A stretch of DNA of 64,000 nucleotides from Helopsaltes ochotensis (taxonomy: Eukaryota > Chordata > Aves > Passeriformes > Locustellidae): NCBI GenBank assembly GCA_013400155.1, contig VXBM01000194.1, forward strand, positions 995,603 through 1,059,602, written 5' to 3'. Shown piece by piece: positions 59,964 to 64,000 of the stretch. Under the pieces are notes generated by a model, which was not told where the DNA came from, did no database searches, and worked only from the letters and a program-made list of their open reading frames with translations. The position numbers and the translations under genes were made by a program. Position 1 is the first letter of the stretch. Every line of letters starts with the position of its first letter.

Positions 59964-60295
59964 TCACAGCATCTCAGAATGGGTCAGGTTGGGAGCAACC
60001 ACAATGGGTCGTCTGGTCAAATCTCTGTGCTCAAGCGCATTGCACAGAATTTAATCCACATGGTTTGGGAATATCTCCAGTGAGGGAGACTCCACAACCT
60101 CTCTGGGCACCCTGTTCCAGTGCTCGGTCACCTGCACAGTAAAGAAGTTCTTCCTCGTTTTAAGTGGAACTTCCTGAACATAATTTTCTGCCCATTGCTT
60201 CTTGTCTTATTGCTCAGCACTGCTGAGAAAAGCCTGATCCATCTGCTTCAGACACATATAGATACTAGTTGCCTCCAGTTTTTGTTTTTCTTAAG
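59964..60295 (-). mobile_element. CR1 LINE, diverged fragment
   Basis: The + strand reads as reverse-complement CR1: ATCTCAGAATGGGTCAGGTT, GGGAGCAACCACAATGGG, GTCGTCTGGTCAAATCTC, GGGAGACTCCACAACCTCTC with TGGGCACCCTGTTCCAGTGC, CACAGTAAAGAAGTTCTTCC and TGCCCATTGCTTCTTGTC. This pattern (GGTCAGGTTGGGA, GGAGACTCCACAACCTC) is the older CR1 subgroup type. It is 5'-truncated and lacks the tail repeats. Confidence 0.9.
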
Positions 60296-62690
60296 ATCAT
60301 GTAGGAATCCAGCTGAGCAACTGCACACTGTGAACATTTCTTTACCAATACAAATATCAGCAGATTACTGAAAGTTGTGCATGAAAAATACAATTATAAA
60401 TGAAATCCTACCCTGATTAATTTTGAAGGTCCAACTTCCACAGCAGTAGTTTTGGGATTTACTAATCACTGGTGCTGGACATTTTGTTTATTCCTGTGAT
60501 TGAAAGATATTTAGCAACATAACAAACTAGGAAAAATTAAAGCCCTTGAAATGAAGTTGCAGCTACTGTCATCAGGCCATATATTGGGGTGGGGAGATAA
60601 AAGGTCCTGTCTTTTGATCCTGAAACATAGTCAGAGAGCATTACAGCCTTATGAGTTTGGGGAACACAGTGTATGATGTTCTTGTGGATTTCCCTTTTGA
60701 GTAAGCACAAAAGCACCAAGGTTCAGGAAAGCTCTAAGAGAAAAGAGGAGGTAAAGGACAGAATATTGTGATGTCATCTTCCTTCAAGCATGCAGTCCCT
60801 AAAAGGCTGTGGCATTCACACCCCTGTTCCTTTCTGAACTTAATAGTCTCTGCTATTGGAGCTCTCTGTGACTTGCAAGGTTTATATTTATTCTGAGAAA
60901 CATTATACATTCAATACCTACTGTAGTTCTGTTTTGGACAGTGCAACTGTTAGTATTTCAGCTTTACAAACTGTTGTATGCAGATTGTTCCACATGTGTG
61001 CAGGGTGATTCAAAGCCCAGTCACCAGTCCCAAGGGCCAGGGGGAAGGCAGGGATCATCATCATGGAGGCAGAGCCATCACAGGAGCGCTCGACACTGGA
61101 TTTCAATACAGTTGTGGCCAACAAGGTCCCAGTCAGGTGCTGGTTGATAGCAATAACTGGGAGCAGAGGAAGGCTGCTGGGCTTTACCTCTGGAGATCGT
61201 AGCTATTCAGAGGCTGGCACTCAGTTCCCAGTACTAGGTTATCTGCAGCATGACTCCCTAGATGACACTGTGGGTAAAACATCACAGCTCTGGGCAACCA
61301 GGGCTGGCTGCATCCGTGCAAGTCACTCAGAGCTCAACTACAGCAGTGGCAGCAACAAGCACAGTGCAGCCAGACCAACCAGCACACGCCAGCACCTCAC
61401 TGGGTCTGCCAGCACGGTGAGAGCAGGCAGAGCTGAAAACAGCCCTACCATGGGCAGTGCTTGCTACAGTCAGGGAAAGCAAAGGGTAAACCCAGACCCT
61501 CATTTTTTTTGTTGTTATTGCTGTCGGAAGCAACTGCAATGCAAATCTTACTGTAAAACAACAGCGGTAACTGTATGAGCTGGTCAAAACTGAAGTTAGT
61601 TTTCCATCTCCTTCTCTGGTATCAGAATGGAATATTACACTTTCTGCCTATGATAATGTTTCCTATGTTATTTTTTCCATATAGTAATGCTCTAACATTC
61701 ATTAATTTTCTTAAAGAATGGAATGTTTGCTTCCTTCCTGCATTTGGCATTAGTTAATGAAGTACTAGCAAATGTTAACTGAATTCTCAAAGATCTGTTC
61801 TTCCGTTTTTCTAATTAAGGTTTAATGCAGGAAACTGCATGTGGGATAAGATTTTATTCCTATATTGGAAACAAATGGAAGATTCAGCATCAAATAAATG
61901 TTAATTTCAAAACTCTTAGTTGCTACAAATGAAAGTAATTACTTCAGTAACTTCAGAATTAACTGGAAAAGCATAAATTTGATCTTGAGCATAAAATTTA
62001 GAAGTCAGTGGGGTAGCAACCTTCAAATTTTTCATTAAATCATGTTGAAAACCCATATTAAACTAATGCAAAACACCTCAGTTGAAAATTTGTGCCTATA
62101 TTTACCATGTTCCCATTCATTATCTTAGGGAATCGTGAAAATTAGTGTTCTAAGTATTTGATCAAACCTGTTGATTGATATGCTTTGCTGATCCAGCTGT
62201 GTTTCATGAAATGTCACAAAAAAATATTAATTTTACTTGGCTGTGATGATTTTATTGCTCAAAGGTTGAGGAGAACTACTTCTTTATCCAGTCCCAGGGA
62301 GCTATGAAAGAAAACATGCGGCATAGTCTCCCTCATTTTGCTGTAGTTAGATCTGTGACCCTTTGCACTTCTAGCAATGCCAGGAAGAAGTTTCCTCTTA
62401 CCTTCAGTGCAGAAATGGATTGGACCCTAAGCCCCCAGTCCACAAGTCCTTACGCACACCAACAGCTTCATCGAGGAACCAAATGGTTATCACAGTAGGA
62501 AGTGCCAAGGAGAGATCCAAGGACTGAGTCCGCACTTGGGGAAAGCTAGGAATCTAGCTCTTGGCTATAAAAATGGCAGCCATGGACACTGGCTATGGGC
62601 ATGTAGGAGAGATCCAGACTTCACTAGAAGTAAGTCAAGCAGTTATAACTTGCAAGTTTCTGCTCTTATCTTATACAGGAATGGACATTT
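60296..62690. other. Intergenic sequence, no gene recognised
   Basis: This contains the longest open frame of the window, 171 codons at 61063-61578 (+), in a locally GC-richer stretch. It has no motif or splice context that I recognise, so I do not call it a gene. The rest is AT-rich. Confidence 0.5.
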
Positions 62691-62735
62691 GGTTGGTTGG
62701 TTGGTTGGTTGGTTGGTTGGTTGGTTGGTTGGTTG
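62691..62735. repeat. (GGTT)n tetranucleotide microsatellite
   Basis: About eleven perfect GGTT units. They give artefactual GWLV-type repeat frames on the + strand. The high purity suggests length polymorphism. Confidence 0.95.
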
Positions 62736-62737
62736 TT

Positions 62738-64000
62738 AAATATGGTTCATTTGGATCTAGGATTTGAACCTTCTCAGGGTTGCAGGGGAGGTAAATCCTC
62801 AGACCTACCAGCAAAGTAGATGGAATGACAGCTGGCCTTGCAGTCTCAGCGCATGTGGTGCTGTGTGGCACTGTCCAAACACAGGTGATCTATATGTGAC
62901 TATGAGCTGCTCTTTTTCCTTAGACTCTGCGTGTGTACAAAGAGTAGTGAGATAGAAACAGGATTATTGTGTGTATAACTTCCTGTTATGACTGTATGTT
63001 TCCAAAAATATTGGTATCATTGTGGGATACCTGAGAGTGGAGAGGGTCACTATTATATGAGATGACCTAGAACAAGTATCTGATTAACAAGATTACCACT
63101 GTAGCTAGAAAACTAAAATTAAGACTTTACAGCTTTCTGGAGAATTCTACCAAATTCCACTTGCACAAAGGTACCGCATGTGATAGAAACTACAGTAGCC
63201 TTGCTCATGTCCAAAGGGAGGTGAAATCCTCTTTGTGATAAGCTTGTGTGTGCAGTTATGGGTGTATCTGTAATTATAGGCAATGCGAAGCAGCGTGGCT
63301 TGCTCAATAACACACCTCCTCCCACTGTGACAGACACAGACAGGAACATGCCACATGATGGAATGGTCACACTTTTATTCCTCCTCTTTCTTTCAGATCT
63401 GTTGGCTCCCCTCTCTGATGTTAACTCATCTCCTCTGTTCAGTCTCAGTTTTGAGCTCTGCTAACTGCTGAACAGCCAAGGACCTCCAGCAGCCAACATG
63501 TCTCTCATCTTAATTTTCATTGCTTCCTCTCTGCAGAGAATCTAATTTGATCTATATTGTAAGGCTCAAACATTTATAAAAGTGTATCATCATAACAAAG
63601 ATAACTAGCAAAAGAAGAACAGAGTTTTTGGGAGCATCCTTGGGAAATGGGAAATTGCTTTCTGAAAAGAAAAAGGCAAAACTTTTGAAAATGACGTTGA
63701 AAAAGAACTGTACATTGGGAGGGTTGCAAAACACATCAGAAAGGATTTGAGAGAGGATAAATGGAGTTACAGAATGAGATGCTTAGATAGGGGATTTGTA
63801 TTTTGCGTTTAACTATTTTGGCTATTACTGCACATGATTTCAGTGTCAACACACCAGAAACCACAGAAGCATCAGCAGCAACAAACTCTCAGCTCAGTTT
63901 ACCAGGGCTAATACAGCTGGGAATTCCACTGTTTTCTTTACAGCTAATGTCACATAGTTTAAAACAAAAACAAAAAAACACCCAAATCAAAACCCTTTCA
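62738..64000. other. Intergenic sequence to window end, no gene recognised
   Basis: AT-rich DNA with short frames only (at most 83 codons). The last 40 bases (63961-64000) are another A/C-rich tract. I see no FHOD3 first exon before the end. Confidence 0.55.

Noticed and set aside
62691..62735. Regular repeats considered as a CRISPR array
   Set aside because: A simple tetranucleotide repeat without spacers, in a vertebrate genome.
62760..62770. GGATTTGAACC, a reverse-oriented tRNA B-box-like sequence
   Set aside because: No A box, no cloverleaf and no terminator T run in the right place.
9596..64000. FHOD3 first exon, expected downstream of MOCOS
   Set aside because: I looked for a start encoding the known FHOD N-terminus and a CpG-rich promoter and found neither in the window.

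Overview
The window looks like a piece of a bird macrochromosome, most likely from a songbird or close relative. The evidence is an AT-rich, gene-poor background, CR1 LINE copies ending in the avian ATTCTATGA-type 3' tail, and endogenous-retrovirus LTR fragments of types common in bird genomes. Two exons match vertebrate molybdenum cofactor sulfurase. There are no bacterial or phage genes and no operons, CRISPR arrays or ribosome binding sites. Nearly all open frames present are chance frames of 60-170 codons.

Region 1 (1 to about 9.6 kb) is the 3' end of MOCOS on the + strand. The penultimate coding exon is 937-1041 and the final coding exon is 8296-8442. They are separated by a 7.25 kb phase-0 intron and together encode the C-terminal part of the MOSC domain. 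A 3' UTR of about 1.1 kb probably ends near overlapping AATAAA signals at 9567-9576. It contains a 23-nt A tract and a CR1 3' end. The last intron holds a small CpG cluster, a perfect 9-bp-arm hairpin and an intronic AATAAA.

Region 2 (about 9.6-64 kb) has no exon that I can support for any gene. In other vertebrates the gene after MOCOS on the same strand is FHOD3, but no FHOD3 first exon is recognisable here. The region is therefore probably MOCOS-FHOD3 intergenic DNA or distal FHOD3 5' DNA (inference). It contains CR1 fragments at about 14.4, 17.0, 33.2, 38.6 and 60.0 kb. ERV LTR-like pieces lie at about 17.8-18.7 (- strand), 25.1-25.5 (+) and 50.9-51.5 kb (+), with an unclassified GC-rich LTR-like insert at 18.7-19.2 kb. 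Simple repeats include (TG)n at 19.2 kb and (GGTT)n at 62.7 kb, and there is a series of A/C-only low-complexity tracts between 43 and 64 kb.

The most unusual object is a GC-rich island of about 360 bp at 56461-56835. It has the texture of a microchromosomal gene. On the - strand it carries a 135-bp symmetric phase 1-1 exon-like segment with AG and GT splice borders, surrounded by C/A-run intron-like sequence. Identical 13-bp direct repeats bracket the whole island. It looks like a gene fragment inserted into an AT-rich gene desert, but its source gene is unknown to me.
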